NCBI GenBank assembly: GCA_024653485.1
Contig: JANLFY010000021.1
Span: forward strand, 1-37,301
Origin: Bacillota bacterium
GTDB taxonomy: Bacteria > Bacillota > SHA-98 > UBA4971
Direction of reading: 5' to 3'
DNA length: 37,301 bases
Part shown: positions 17,564 to 24,841 of the stretch, piece by piece
Layout: each line of letters starts with the position of its first letter
Numbering within the stretch: position 1 is the first letter of the stretch
Notes under the pieces: generated by a model
Seen by the model: the letters and a program-made list of their open reading frames with translations, nothing else
Database searches by the model: none
What the model was told of the DNA's origin: nothing
Made by a program: the position numbers and the translations under genes

Positions 17564-18952
17564 TCACCCGGCTATTCCGAGGAGCTTGCCGAGAGAAGAG
17601 GCAAGGAAACACGCCGCACAGGCGACCGTGAGCGGCAGGAGAGCGCCCAGTGCGGTCCACTTGGCGCTTCTCGTTTCGTGCCATATGGTCCATAGCGTCG
17701 TGGCGCACGGGTAATGCAGCAGGGAAAACAGGGTGAGACAGACGCCGGTAAGTGGGGTCCATCCGTGCGCCGTGACAAGCTGCCGGAGCGCGTCAAGTCC
17801 GCCGGGATCCACCATGGCGCCGGCACCGGTATACGCCATGGCAAGCACGGGTATCACTATCTCGTTCGCGGGTAGACCCAGAAGGAACGCCGTCATGACG
17901 TGGCCGTCGAGCCCGATGACCCTGCCGAAGGGCTCGAGCGCGGCCGCGAGGCGTGTGAGAAGACTCGCGCCGCGCAAGGTCGAGTTGGCCAGCACCCACG
18001 TTAGAGCTCCAACTGGCGCCGCCACGCTTGCCGCCCTAACCAGGACGAAGAGAGCTCGATCGAGCAATGCTCGTATAATCACCCTTACGACCTGCGGTTT
18101 CCTGTACGGCGGGAGCTCGAGCACGAAGAACGATGGGACGCCTCGAAGCGTGGTGCGCGAGAGAACCCAGGACACAGCGAGCGTCACCGCAACGCCCAAC
18201 AGCACCGTTGCCAGAAGCGAGAGAGCCGCGGCGCCTTGCAGGCCGGCGCCGAAGAATACCGATGACATTGCGACGAGAGTCGGAAACCTTCCGTTGCAAG
18301 GCACGAAATTGTTGGTGAGGACCGCGATGATCCGTTCCCGAGGCGATTCGATTATGCGACACGAGACCACCCCGGCCGCGTTGCACCCGAACCCCATGCA
18401 CATCGTGAGAGCCTGCTTTCCGTGAGCGCCCGCGCCTCTGAAGAAGGCGTCGAGGTTGAAGGCCACCCTTGGCAGGTAACCCAGGTCTTCAAGCAGCGCG
18501 AAGCAGGGAAAGAATATGACGACGGGAGGCAACATCACTGACACGACCCAGGCAAGGGCCCTGTAGGCGCCCATTACCGTGATGCCGGTCAGCCACGCGG
18601 GAGCTCCGGCACGTGTGAAGAGGATGAGAAGGCGGTCCTGGCAGCTAAACAGAGCGGCGCCGAGCCACTTCGACGGCACGTTCGCTGCCACAAGGGTTAT
18701 CCAAAACACCACACCCAAGAGCGCCAGCATGAGGGGATACCCGAGCAACCTTGACGTGACGATGTCGTCGAGGCGCGTGTCCCAGGCAGGCGGGGCTTGC
18801 GTGGGACGGCGCACCGTCCTTCGGCAGATGCCCTCGGCCACTTCGTAGATCCTGGTTACCACGAGGTCTCGTACGTCCCCCTGCAGGGCAGACCTCGCCT
18901 TCCGGGCTGCCTCCACGATATCGCCGAATGACTCCGTGTCTAGGCGGCTCAT
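17564..18952 (-). CDS. feoB: FeoB membrane domain protein (separate from its G domain)
   Basis: 462-residue polytopic membrane protein corresponding to the transmembrane (Gate) part of the ferrous iron transporter FeoB. About 10 hydrophobic segments are visible. Family motifs are TMCMGFGCNAAGVVSCRIIESPRERIIAVLTNNF (a split-FeoB version of the GFGCN Gate motif, about 182-215), the adjacent VPCNGRFPTLVA, and a second Gate repeat with FLLGLPANEIVIPVL. The cysteines in GCN and VPCNG lie where FeoB carries its membrane cysteine. The ATG overlaps the stop of the G-protein gene (ATGA on the minus strand), so the two are translated together and presumably form one transporter. AAAGGGCGGG lies upstream. 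The first 85 residues are hydrophilic and may dock onto the G protein. Confidence 0.85.
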   Translation of the reverse strand: MSRLDTESFGDIVEAARKARSALQGDVRDLVVTRIYEVAEGICRRTVRRPTQAPPAWDTRLDDIVTSRLLGYPLMLALLGVVFWITLVAANVPSKWLGAALFSCQDRLLILFTRAGAPAWLTGITVMGAYRALAWVVSVMLPPVVIFFPCFALLEDLGYLPRVAFNLDAFFRGAGAHGKQALTMCMGFGCNAAGVVSCRIIESPRERIIAVLTNNFVPCNGRFPTLVAMSSVFFGAGLQGAAALSLLATVLLGVAVTLAVSWVLSRTTLRGVPSFFVLELPPYRKPQVVRVIIRALLDRALFVLVRAASVAAPVGALTWVLANSTLRGASLLTRLAAALEPFGRVIGLDGHVMTAFLLGLPANEIVIPVLAMAYTGAGAMVDPGGLDALRQLVTAHGWTPLTGVCLTLFSLLHYPCATTLWTIWHETRSAKWTALGALLPLTVACAACFLASSLGKLLGIAG

Positions 18953-19788
18953 GCTGGAATCCCGCCCTTTGCCACAACGGATCGGGTGACGCGTCGAGGG
19001 TTCACGTCGGGTGGCACCTGTCCGTCGAGTGCGGCGTCGATGGCTCTAATCAGGCCGGGGTCGCCGTCAATGAGTCGCAGAGCTACCCACCGTGGGGAAA
19101 GCCATGGGGCGGCCTTGGGCACGACCTCCCTGAGGCTCGACTCGATGCAAGCCACCAGAGCTTCTACCTCGCGGCCGTACGTGACTTGGAGTGGTCGCGT
19201 GACCACATGTCCGGAGGCCACCGCCGCGACGTTGTCCATTAGCTCAGGGATGCCTTGTCCGGTCCGCGCCACTGTTGGCGCCACCGGCACCCCGAGCTCC
19301 GCGGACAGCTCCTTTGCGTCGACGAAGACGTGCTTGCGCTCGGCTTCGTCCACGAGATTCAGGCATACCACGACCTTCGGCGTCATCTCCGTTATCTGAA
19401 GGACGAGATTGAGGTTCCGCTCCAGGCACGTGGCGTCGGTCACTACCACGGTCACATCGGCCCCGCCGAAGCATATGAAGTCCCTCGCGGCTTCTTCCTC
19501 TGGCGACGTGGAGAGGAGCGAGTACGTGCCTGGAAGATCCACGACCCTGTAGGACACCCCTTCGTGCACGTAGACGCCCTCTGCGACCGCCACCGTCTTT
19601 CCCGGCCAGTTTCCCGTGTGTTGTCGCAGGCCGGTGAGGGCGTTGAAGACGGTTGTCTTACCCGTGTTGGGATTGCCCGCCAAAGCCACGGTGTAGCGAG
19701 CTCGCCCAGACGCGTGGCTCATTTGAGCGCGCCCGCCTAGGCGCGATCTCGGCAGTACGTTCGACGTTTGGAGAAACTCTGACGTCAC
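18949..19788 (-). CDS. feoB: FeoB G-domain protein (stand-alone GTPase)
   Basis: 279-residue GTPase equal to the cytoplasmic N-terminal part of FeoB. G motifs: G1 GNPNTGKTT (38-46), G2 region TGNWPGKTVAVAEG, G3 DLPGTYSLLSTSPEE, G4 NLVDE. After the G domain comes the helical spacer domain with YGREVEALVACIE. It ends where the membrane domain would normally continue, at an in-frame stop that overlaps the start of the membrane protein gene. GTG 19788 has GGAGGTG about eight bases upstream. The frame is open back to 19854, but the extra residues come from a repetitive stretch and lack a ribosome binding site. An internal ATG at 19722 is a shorter alternative. Split FeoB proteins are known in some Clostridia. 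Confidence 0.87.
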   Translation of the reverse strand: MTSEFLQTSNVLPRSRLGGRAQMSHASGRARYTVALAGNPNTGKTTVFNALTGLRQHTGNWPGKTVAVAEGVYVHEGVSYRVVDLPGTYSLLSTSPEEEAARDFICFGGADVTVVVTDATCLERNLNLVLQITEMTPKVVVCLNLVDEAERKHVFVDAKELSAELGVPVAPTVARTGQGIPELMDNVAAVASGHVVTRPLQVTYGREVEALVACIESSLREVVPKAAPWLSPRWVALRLIDGDPGLIRAIDAALDGQVPPDVNPRRVTRSVVAKGGIPA

Positions 19789-19789
19789 A

Positions 19790-19915
19790 AGGCCCACCTC
19801 CAACATGGACACACGAGTGGGCGTCCACGCGAACATGGGCGTGAACGCCGACATATGCGTGGGCGCTGGGCGAACACCAGCATGGGCACGGATGGGAAGA
19901 CGGGTGCACGAGCCG
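19790..19915. repeat. degenerate GC-rich repeat between feoA and feoB
   Basis: Imperfect repeats of roughly 20 bases built on gggcgt..acgcgaacat / gggcgtgaacgccgacatat / gcgtgggcgctgggcgaacac occupy most of the feoA-feoB gap. Read on the minus strand, one frame from 19909 gives a His- and Cys-rich peptide (start MHPSSHPCPCWCSPSAHAYV), which I do not call as a gene because it overlaps the FeoB G-protein gene and has no ribosome binding site. Confidence 0.4.
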
Positions 19916-19940
19916 GGCGCCCGGAGCGGTCTCGCTGAAC

Positions 19941-20285
19941 TCAGAACCGGCTAAGCCGGGGGTCAGCGGGTTGAGACCCCGCCAGCAGTTCAGGGGAAGG
20001 TCTTCCGGCGGGATCGGGCGCCGGGTTGGGGACCAGCTCCACCCTCACTTGGCCGGCTTCGCGTTCCCTCAACGCGATCAGGCTGCCTTTCACGCTGTAC
20101 GCGGTGGGGTCGCCCGCTGGGCTCCGGCGTACCGGGGTCACGCACGCCCCCGGAACGAGCCCCACATCGAGAAGCCGCCTCCTACAGAAACCTGTAGCTG
20201 ACAGGCTCGTGACTCGGCACGTTGTTCCAAGGGGCGCTTGCGAGAGGGCGAGCTGGTTCTCACGCATCTTGCGCCGACAGTTCAC
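19941..20285 (-). CDS. feoA: FeoA family ferrous iron transport accessory protein
   Basis: 114-residue FeoA, a small SH3-like protein that acts with FeoB in Fe2+ uptake. The core APLGTTCRVTSLSATG, RRRLLDVGLVPGACVTPVRRSP and TAYSVKGSLIALREREAGQVRVE follow the FeoA pattern closely. A Pro-rich tail of about 30 residues after the core is longer than usual. GTG 20285 has a near-perfect AAAGGAGG ribosome binding site seven bases upstream, which settles the start. It is the first gene of the minus-strand feo operon and is divergent from the cobalamin operon. Confidence 0.86.
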   Translation of the reverse strand: MNCRRKMRENQLALSQAPLGTTCRVTSLSATGFCRRRLLDVGLVPGACVTPVRRSPAGDPTAYSVKGSLIALREREAGQVRVELVPNPAPDPAGRPSPELLAGSQPADPRLSRF

Positions 20286-20396
20286 GAACGAACCTCCTTT
20301 CCGCGCGAGAAGGCGCCGGGCTTTCGGGAGCGGGGGGGCGCCTCACCCATCGCGCATCCTTGGCCGGAGAGCCGGGACGGCACCGGGAATACGCAG

Positions 20397-20406
20397 TAGT
20401 ATACTA
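20397..20406. promoter_or_regulatory. palindrome TAGTATACTA, possible metal-regulator site
   Basis: A perfect 10-bp AT-rich palindrome lies in GC-rich DNA, 111 bases upstream of feoA and 55 bases upstream of the btu promoter -35 box. It contains TATACT on the minus strand, which could be a feo -10 box, but no matching -35 box is found at the proper distance. Binding by an iron-responsive regulator is inference. Confidence 0.35.
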
Positions 20407-20460
20407 TGAAGTCCCGAACCGGATCGGTGTCTGAGCGGGCGCACTTTGCGAGGCGTGCCG

Positions 20461-20489
20461 TTGTCACGCGGCCTGGTGAATGGTAAAAT
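20461..20489 (+). promoter_or_regulatory. sigma-A type promoter of the btu-cobO operon
   Basis: TTGTCA at 20461-20466 and TAAAAT at 20484-20489 are separated by exactly 17 bases. Transcription would begin near 20496, about 30-35 bases before the conserved start of the cobalamin riboswitch. Confidence 0.7.
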
Positions 20490-20529
20490 ACAGGGGGATG
20501 CGACATCAAGGTGCGTCCAGAACCGACGA

Positions 20530-20752
20530 ACCTGGTAGGTGCCCCATGCGGGGAGAATAGGGAAGAGGCAGCGGGGTTGGCCCCGCAAGCCCGCGGTTCC
20601 CGCCACTGTACCCGGGGAGCGGTCTCGCACAGCCACTCCAGACTACGTCCTATAGGTGGTCCACCGGCTAAGGTGCACCAGGCGAGGACGACGCTGGGGG
20701 AAGGCGCGAGGCGTGCGCGAGGATCCGGAAGCCAGGAGACCTGCCTGCCAGC
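20530..20752 (+). ncRNA. cobalamin (B12) riboswitch
   Basis: Adenosylcobalamin-type aptamer in the leader of btuF. Conserved elements in order: GGTGCCCC near 20538, the core TAGGGAAGAGGCAGCGGGG near 20558-20575, AAGCCCGCGGTTCCCGCCACTGTACCC near 20587-20613, GCCACTCCAGACTACGTCC near 20632-20650, and the B12 box GGAAGCCAGGAGACCTGCC near 20727-20745. It sits between a good promoter and genes for B12 uptake and adenosylation, which is the expected feedback target. High intracellular cobalamin should lower expression. The expression platform is described separately. Confidence 0.93.
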
Positions 20753-20762
20753 GTGACCTTGC

Positions 20763-20832
20763 GCCTTCGGTGAAAGGGAGTGGCAGGTTGTGCTCTCAGT
20801 GAGCGCAAGGGCCCCGGCCGAAGGCCGGGGCC
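20763..20832 (+). promoter_or_regulatory. candidate riboswitch expression platform (two exclusive hairpins)
   Basis: A perfect 10-bp GC stem (GGCCCCGGCC at 20810-20819 and GGCCGGGGCC at 20823-20832, loop GAA) lies just after the aptamer. The segment GCCTTCGG at 20763-20770 is exactly complementary to CCGAAGGC at 20818-20825, i.e. the loop and inner stem of that hairpin. The two pairings cannot coexist, which is the arrangement of a terminator/antiterminator or sequestration switch. No T-run follows the GC hairpin, so the control may be rho-dependent or act on translation. Confidence 0.5.
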
Positions 20833-20905
20833 TCGCCGTGCTGGCATGGGCGTGGTGCACCGGCCATGGGAGAGGTCGAACTACCGGAAAGGGGGCCAAG
20901 ACATC

Positions 20906-21853
20906 GTGGCTGCGTCAATTGGGGGTTTGGTTCGGAGGACGAGGAAGGCTCCGAGCGGATTCGGTCTTATGGCGGTCACCTTGTTGACACTATTAACGTT
21001 AAGCTTCACGGTTTTCGAGTGCCACGCGTCGTCGACCGGCAACGCCGTCACCATCACGGACGACCTCGGGAGGCGCGTCACCTTGCCGCGCGTGCCTGGG
21101 CGCATCGTCTCCATAGCCCCGAGCAATACCGAGATTCTTTTCGCCCTTGGCTTGGGAGAGAGGATCGTGGGCGTTACGGACTCCTGCGACTACCCGGCGG
21201 AAGCGAAAAACAAGCCCAAGGTCGGTGCGGTCCAGCTCGACTACGAGAGGATAGTAGCGCTGCATCCGGACCTGGTCGTAGCCGTCGGGAGTCTTCAGCG
21301 GCAGGCCGTGACCAAGCTCTCGGATCTCGGCATCACTGTCCTGGCCGTGGACCCCAAGAGCGTGGATGGAGTCCTGCGAGCCATATCACTCATCGGCAGG
21401 GCCACAGGCGCGGAGGCGAGGGCATCAGAGGTAGTGAGGGAACTCTCAGCCCGGATGGACAGGGTCTTACGCAAGCTCAGCGGGGTAAAGGAGTCGGATA
21501 GGCCGCGCGTCTTCGTGGAGATCTGGAACGAACCTCTCATGACCGCCGGAAAGGGAACTTTCATCGACGAGCTGGTCTTTGCGGCGGGCGGCCTGAACAT
21601 CGCGAGGGATGCCCCTGGGGAGTGGCCGGAGTTCAGCGAGGAGGCCGTGATAGAGCGCGATCCCGACGTAGTGATCTTGACGAATTTCAACAGGGCGGAG
21701 GCCCTGGCGCGTCCGGCGTGGCAAGGGATATCTGCGTACAAGACCGGGAGGGTGTACGAGGTCAATCCCGACGTCTTGGTGCGTCCCGGACCCCGGCTCG
21801 TGGACGGGCTCGAGACTCTGGCGGCTCTTCTCCACCCCGCGTTGTTCAGGTGA
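20906..21853 (+). CDS. btuF: cobalamin ABC transporter substrate-binding protein
   Basis: 315-residue exported binding protein of the BtuF/FhuD fold that delivers B12 to the BtuC/BtuD transporter. A basic N-region (RRTRK) and hydrophobic core (about residues 22-36) form a signal sequence or anchor. No clear lipobox is seen. Mature protein begins with VTITDDLGRRVTLPRVPGRIVSIAPSNTEILFALGLG, the hallmark of the family, and contains PEFSEEAVIERDPDVVIL near 245-262. GTG 20906 with AAAGGGGG upstream is chosen. The frame is open back to GTG 20780, but that start lies on top of its own purine-rich stretch and would put the riboswitch hairpin inside the coding region. ATG 20846 is another option. Confidence 0.82.
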   Translation: MAASIGGLVRRTRKAPSGFGLMAVTLLTLLTLSFTVFECHASSTGNAVTITDDLGRRVTLPRVPGRIVSIAPSNTEILFALGLGERIVGVTDSCDYPAEAKNKPKVGAVQLDYERIVALHPDLVVAVGSLQRQAVTKLSDLGITVLAVDPKSVDGVLRAISLIGRATGAEARASEVVRELSARMDRVLRKLSGVKESDRPRVFVEIWNEPLMTAGKGTFIDELVFAAGGLNIARDAPGEWPEFSEEAVIERDPDVVILTNFNRAEALARPAWQGISAYKTGRVYEVNPDVLVRPGPRLVDGLETLAALLHPALFR

Positions 21854-21960
21854 CGTGGCGACAAGGCACAGGCCGGAACGAGGTCGCGTCGGACTGGGGC
21901 GCGGTGCCAAGTCTGCGTGTGGGAAAGGGACAGGGCTGGCAGGGGAGGGAGGATGCATCG

Positions 21961-23109
21961 ATGAGATCAAGGCGGCCGGCTAGGTGCGGTAATGACCGAA
22001 TTGCGCATTCAGGCAAGCCCGGAGAGGACGGGTCAGCGCCGCAGCGCTCCCGCCTATGGATGCAGCCTGGATGGAGAGCCGCCCATCTGCCCGCTCTCTG
22101 CGTCGGCCTTGCGATCGTCATGTTGATCGCCGCGGGCACGGGCAGCGTGCGAATTCCACCAGATGAGGTCGCTGGGATTCTGCTCGCGCGATTGCCGCTA
22201 GGCTTGGGCCGCGATCCTTCGTCTGGGCCTTCGTGGCCGGAGTCTCACGAGGTCATCCTTCTCCAGGTGCGCCTGCCCCGAGTGCTCTTGGCTGCCATGG
22301 TGGGCGCTTCCCTTGCGACCGCCGGCGCAGCGCTACAAGGTCTTCTCCGAAACCCACTCGCCGACCCGTACGTGGCGGGTGTGTCGGCGGGGGCGGGTCT
22401 CGGCGCAACTGTCGCAATGGTCATGGGAGTGCCCATCTCCGTGCTTGGAGTGGGCCCCGTCCCCATCCTGGCCTTTCTCGCTGCGCTTGCCACAATGGCG
22501 CTGGTGTACTCCCTCTCGCAGGTATCCGGCAGGCTTCCCACTGACACGTTCCTGCTTGCGGGCGTCGTGGTCGGGTCCTTCCTCTGGGCCGCCATCTCGT
22601 TCATTCTGGTCGTGTCAGGCGACACCATGCGCGAGGCGATGATGTGGCTCATGGGGAGCCTTTCGAACAAGGGTTATGCACACGTCAGGATGGCCTTCCC
22701 TTACATGACGGCGGGGATGGCGGCGCTCATCGTGCTCGCGCGCGACTTCAACCTCATCAGCCTGGGAGATGAAGAAGCGCGTTACCTCGGCCTCAATCCT
22801 GAGGAGTTCAAGCGCGTGGCGATACTTGCCGCGTCCCTCGTCACGTCCGCCGCTGTCTCGGTTGGAGGAATCATCGGGTTCGTGGGGCTCGTGGTCCCTC
22901 ATTCGGTCAGGCTGGTATTAGGACCGGACCATAGGGTTCTCATGCCGGCATGCGCAGTGGTGGGCGCGGGTTTCCTGGTCGTGGCCGACACCCTCGCGCG
23001 TTTGGTGGTGGCGCCGGGGGAGATCCCCGTGGGGGTGATCACCGCCCTCGCGGGCGGGCCGTTCTTCCTGTACCTTCTCAGGCGCCGGAAAACGTCAGGG
23101 GTGTTGTAG
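21961..23109 (+). CDS. btuC: cobalamin ABC transporter permease
   Basis: 382-residue FecCD/BtuC family permease with about ten transmembrane segments. Typical sequences are VRLPRVLLAAMVGASLATAGAALQGLLRNPLADPYVAGVSAGAGLG (about 103-147) and GGIIGFVGLVVPHSVRLVLGPDHRVLMP toward the C-terminus, which includes the coupling helix region. An N-terminal hydrophilic stretch of some 40 residues precedes the first helix, longer than usual. ATG 21961 has GGGAGGGAGG eight bases upstream, which decides the start within a much longer open frame. The btuD start follows the stop after two bases. Riboswitch control and the cobO neighbour favour cobalamin over siderophores as cargo. Confidence 0.88.
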   Translation: MRSRRPARCGNDRIAHSGKPGEDGSAPQRSRLWMQPGWRAAHLPALCVGLAIVMLIAAGTGSVRIPPDEVAGILLARLPLGLGRDPSSGPSWPESHEVILLQVRLPRVLLAAMVGASLATAGAALQGLLRNPLADPYVAGVSAGAGLGATVAMVMGVPISVLGVGPVPILAFLAALATMALVYSLSQVSGRLPTDTFLLAGVVVGSFLWAAISFILVVSGDTMREAMMWLMGSLSNKGYAHVRMAFPYMTAGMAALIVLARDFNLISLGDEEARYLGLNPEEFKRVAILAASLVTSAAVSVGGIIGFVGLVVPHSVRLVLGPDHRVLMPACAVVGAGFLVVADTLARLVVAPGEIPVGVITALAGGPFFLYLLRRRKTSGVL

Positions 23110-23111
23110 CG

Positions 23112-23909
23112 ATGAGGCTGGAAGTGTTCTCCGTAAGCTGCGTGTACGGTATAATAACGGCGCTGGACCAAGTATCCGTTTCAGTGTGCGGAGGCGAGTT
23201 CGTGGGCGTGCTCGGCCCGAACGGGTCCGGCAAGACCACTCTCATTCGGGCGATGGCGGGTGCGCTGCGTCCATCGAGGGGCAGGGTGACCCTCGACGGA
23301 CGGGACATCCATACGATGAGCGCGAAGGCCGTTGCCCGTCAGCTTGCGGTCGTCCCACAGGATGGGTACACGCCCTTCTCTTTTAGCGTGCGGGACATAG
23401 TGCTCATGGGCCGCTGGGCTCACCTTGGGAGGTTCTCAGGGGTGACTGCGGGCGACGTGGAGGCCGCGGTCCGGGCAATGGAGGCGACACGCGTCGCCCA
23501 CTTGGCGGGCCGGCCCATCACTCAGCTTTCGTACGGGGAGAGGCAGCGAGTCATGGTGGCGCGGGCGCTCGCGCAGGAACCACGGATCCTGCTCCTGGAC
23601 GAGCCCACATCCCACCTCGACCCTAGGCACCAGGTGGAGGTGATGGACCTCGTGTGGGGTCTCTCGAGGCGAGAGGGCCTCGGCGTCGCAGCGGTGTTGC
23701 ACGACGTGAATCTCGCCGCTCAGTACTGCGACAGAATAGTGATGTTGAAGGACGGGCGTCTCGTGGCGTCCGGGACGCCCCGCGAGGTGGTTGCGGCGAG
23801 AGTGATAGAGGAAGTATACGGGGTGCCGTGTTGCGTCACCTCACACCCCGTGAACGGTCGACCTCAGGTGCTGTTGGCGTCCCAACTCGCGCCTTCCGAG
23901 CCGGTGTGA
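23112..23909 (+). CDS. btuD: cobalamin ABC transporter ATP-binding protein
   Basis: 265-residue ATPase of the FecE/BtuD group. Walker A GPNGSGKTT (35-43), Q-loop VVPQDGYTPFSFSVRDIVLMGR, signature LSYGERQRVMVARALAQ, Walker B ILLLDEPTSHLDP and switch histidine VLHDVNLAAQYCD are all intact. The ATG lies two bases after the btuC stop, and the purine-rich end of btuC serves as ribosome binding site. A short variable tail of about 25 residues follows the canonical end. It works with BtuC and BtuF for B12 import. Confidence 0.9.
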   Translation: MRLEVFSVSCVYGIITALDQVSVSVCGGEFVGVLGPNGSGKTTLIRAMAGALRPSRGRVTLDGRDIHTMSAKAVARQLAVVPQDGYTPFSFSVRDIVLMGRWAHLGRFSGVTAGDVEAAVRAMEATRVAHLAGRPITQLSYGERQRVMVARALAQEPRILLLDEPTSHLDPRHQVEVMDLVWGLSRREGLGVAAVLHDVNLAAQYCDRIVMLKDGRLVASGTPREVVAARVIEEVYGVPCCVTSHPVNGRPQVLLASQLAPSEPV

Positions 23910-23958
23910 TGCGGAACGTCTGTGAGGGGGCGTGGGTGGTTGGCGGGAGGGGTGAGTC

Positions 23959-24618
23959 GTGGTGAACCCAGACGCTTGCCCGAGAACGGTCCAAGAGAGG
24001 GAGGCGCGCTGCATGACATGCGCGACATCCGGGGCGTTCGCCGGGGGGTTCGTCCAAGTGTACACCGGCGATGGCAAGGGCAAGACGACGGCAGCCCTTG
24101 GTCTCGCTCTGCGCGCGGCGGGACACCGCTTCCGCGTGGTGATCATCCAATTCGCGAAAGGCGCAAGTTATACGGGGGAGTTATTCGCTCTGGAAAGGCT
24201 TTACCCGGAGGTCCGCGTCTTCCAGTTCGGACGCGACTGCCGCAGGGCGTCGGCGGTCAGGCAGGGCTTAGAGGACTGCGCGGGGTGCCTGGAGTGCTTC
24301 CTGCAAGAAGGCGAGGTGACCCCGGAGGATCGGATCCTTGCCAAGAAGGGCTTGGCGATGGCGCAAGACGTGGCCTCAAGGGGTCTTGCTGACATCCTCA
24401 TCCTGGACGAGATCTCCATCGCCATTCGACTCGGCCTGGTTGAGTTGGAGGAGGTTCTCAGGCTCGTCGACGGAAGGAGCCAAGGCATGGAGCTAGTGCT
24501 GACGGGTAGGGGGATGCCAGAAGAGGTCCTCGCTCGCGCGGACCTAGTCACCGAGATGCGACTGGTGAAACACCCGTTCGAGAAGGGCGTGAGTGCCCGC
24601 CGGGGCGTGGAGTTCTAG
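23959..24618 (+). CDS. cobO: cob(I)yrinic acid a,c-diamide adenosyltransferase
   Basis: 219-residue CobO/BtuR/CobA-type ATP:corrinoid adenosyltransferase, making adenosylcobalamin from imported corrinoid. P-loop TGDGKGKTTAALG lies at about 36-48. Further family segments are VIIQFAKG, YTGELFALERLYP, a Walker-B-like ADILILDEISIAIRLGLV (about 142-159) and the C-terminal LVTEMRLVKHPFEKGVSARRGVEF. The N-terminus before the P-loop carries three cysteines (7, 18 and 21) that are not part of the core fold. GTG 23959 is preceded by GGGAGGGG at seven bases. It is the last gene of the riboswitch-controlled operon, a position that fits salvage of imported B12. Confidence 0.92.
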   Translation: MVNPDACPRTVQEREARCMTCATSGAFAGGFVQVYTGDGKGKTTAALGLALRAAGHRFRVVIIQFAKGASYTGELFALERLYPEVRVFQFGRDCRRASAVRQGLEDCAGCLECFLQEGEVTPEDRILAKKGLAMAQDVASRGLADILILDEISIAIRLGLVELEEVLRLVDGRSQGMELVLTGRGMPEEVLARADLVTEMRLVKHPFEKGVSARRGVEF

Positions 24619-24639
24619 GGCGCCTGTTTCTGCGCCCTA
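24616..24639 (+). terminator. hairpin at the end of cobO
   Basis: An 8-bp perfect inverted repeat (TAGGGCGC at 24616-24623 and GCGCCCTA at 24632-24639) includes the cobO stop codon. No T-run follows, so it may protect the 3' end or be a weak terminator. Confidence 0.4.
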
Positions 24640-24841
24640 CCTGGTAGGAGGCTCGCGCGATTGGCGGGGCCTAGTTGTGGCTTCCGGCCTCGCACGGCGG
24701 CGCACACCCCGTGAGCCTCGTCAAGACGTGCGAAACCGTCGAGAATGCACACGGCGCGTTCGGCCAACCGCTCCGATGCTGTGGGGATCCGGTTCGTAGC
24801 ATGCGGCTGAGATGGACGAGCGCCGCGAAAGGGTGGCGAAG

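Noticed and set aside
19658-19909. His/Cys-rich 83-codon frame on the minus strand
   Set aside because: No ribosome binding site, overlap with the FeoB G-protein gene in another frame, and derivation from repeats. Kept only as a low-interest observation.
20780-20905. Longer btuF starting at GTG 20780
   Set aside because: The purine-rich stretch touches the GTG, leaving no spacing, and the added residues are encoded by the riboswitch hairpin and are not signal-peptide-like.
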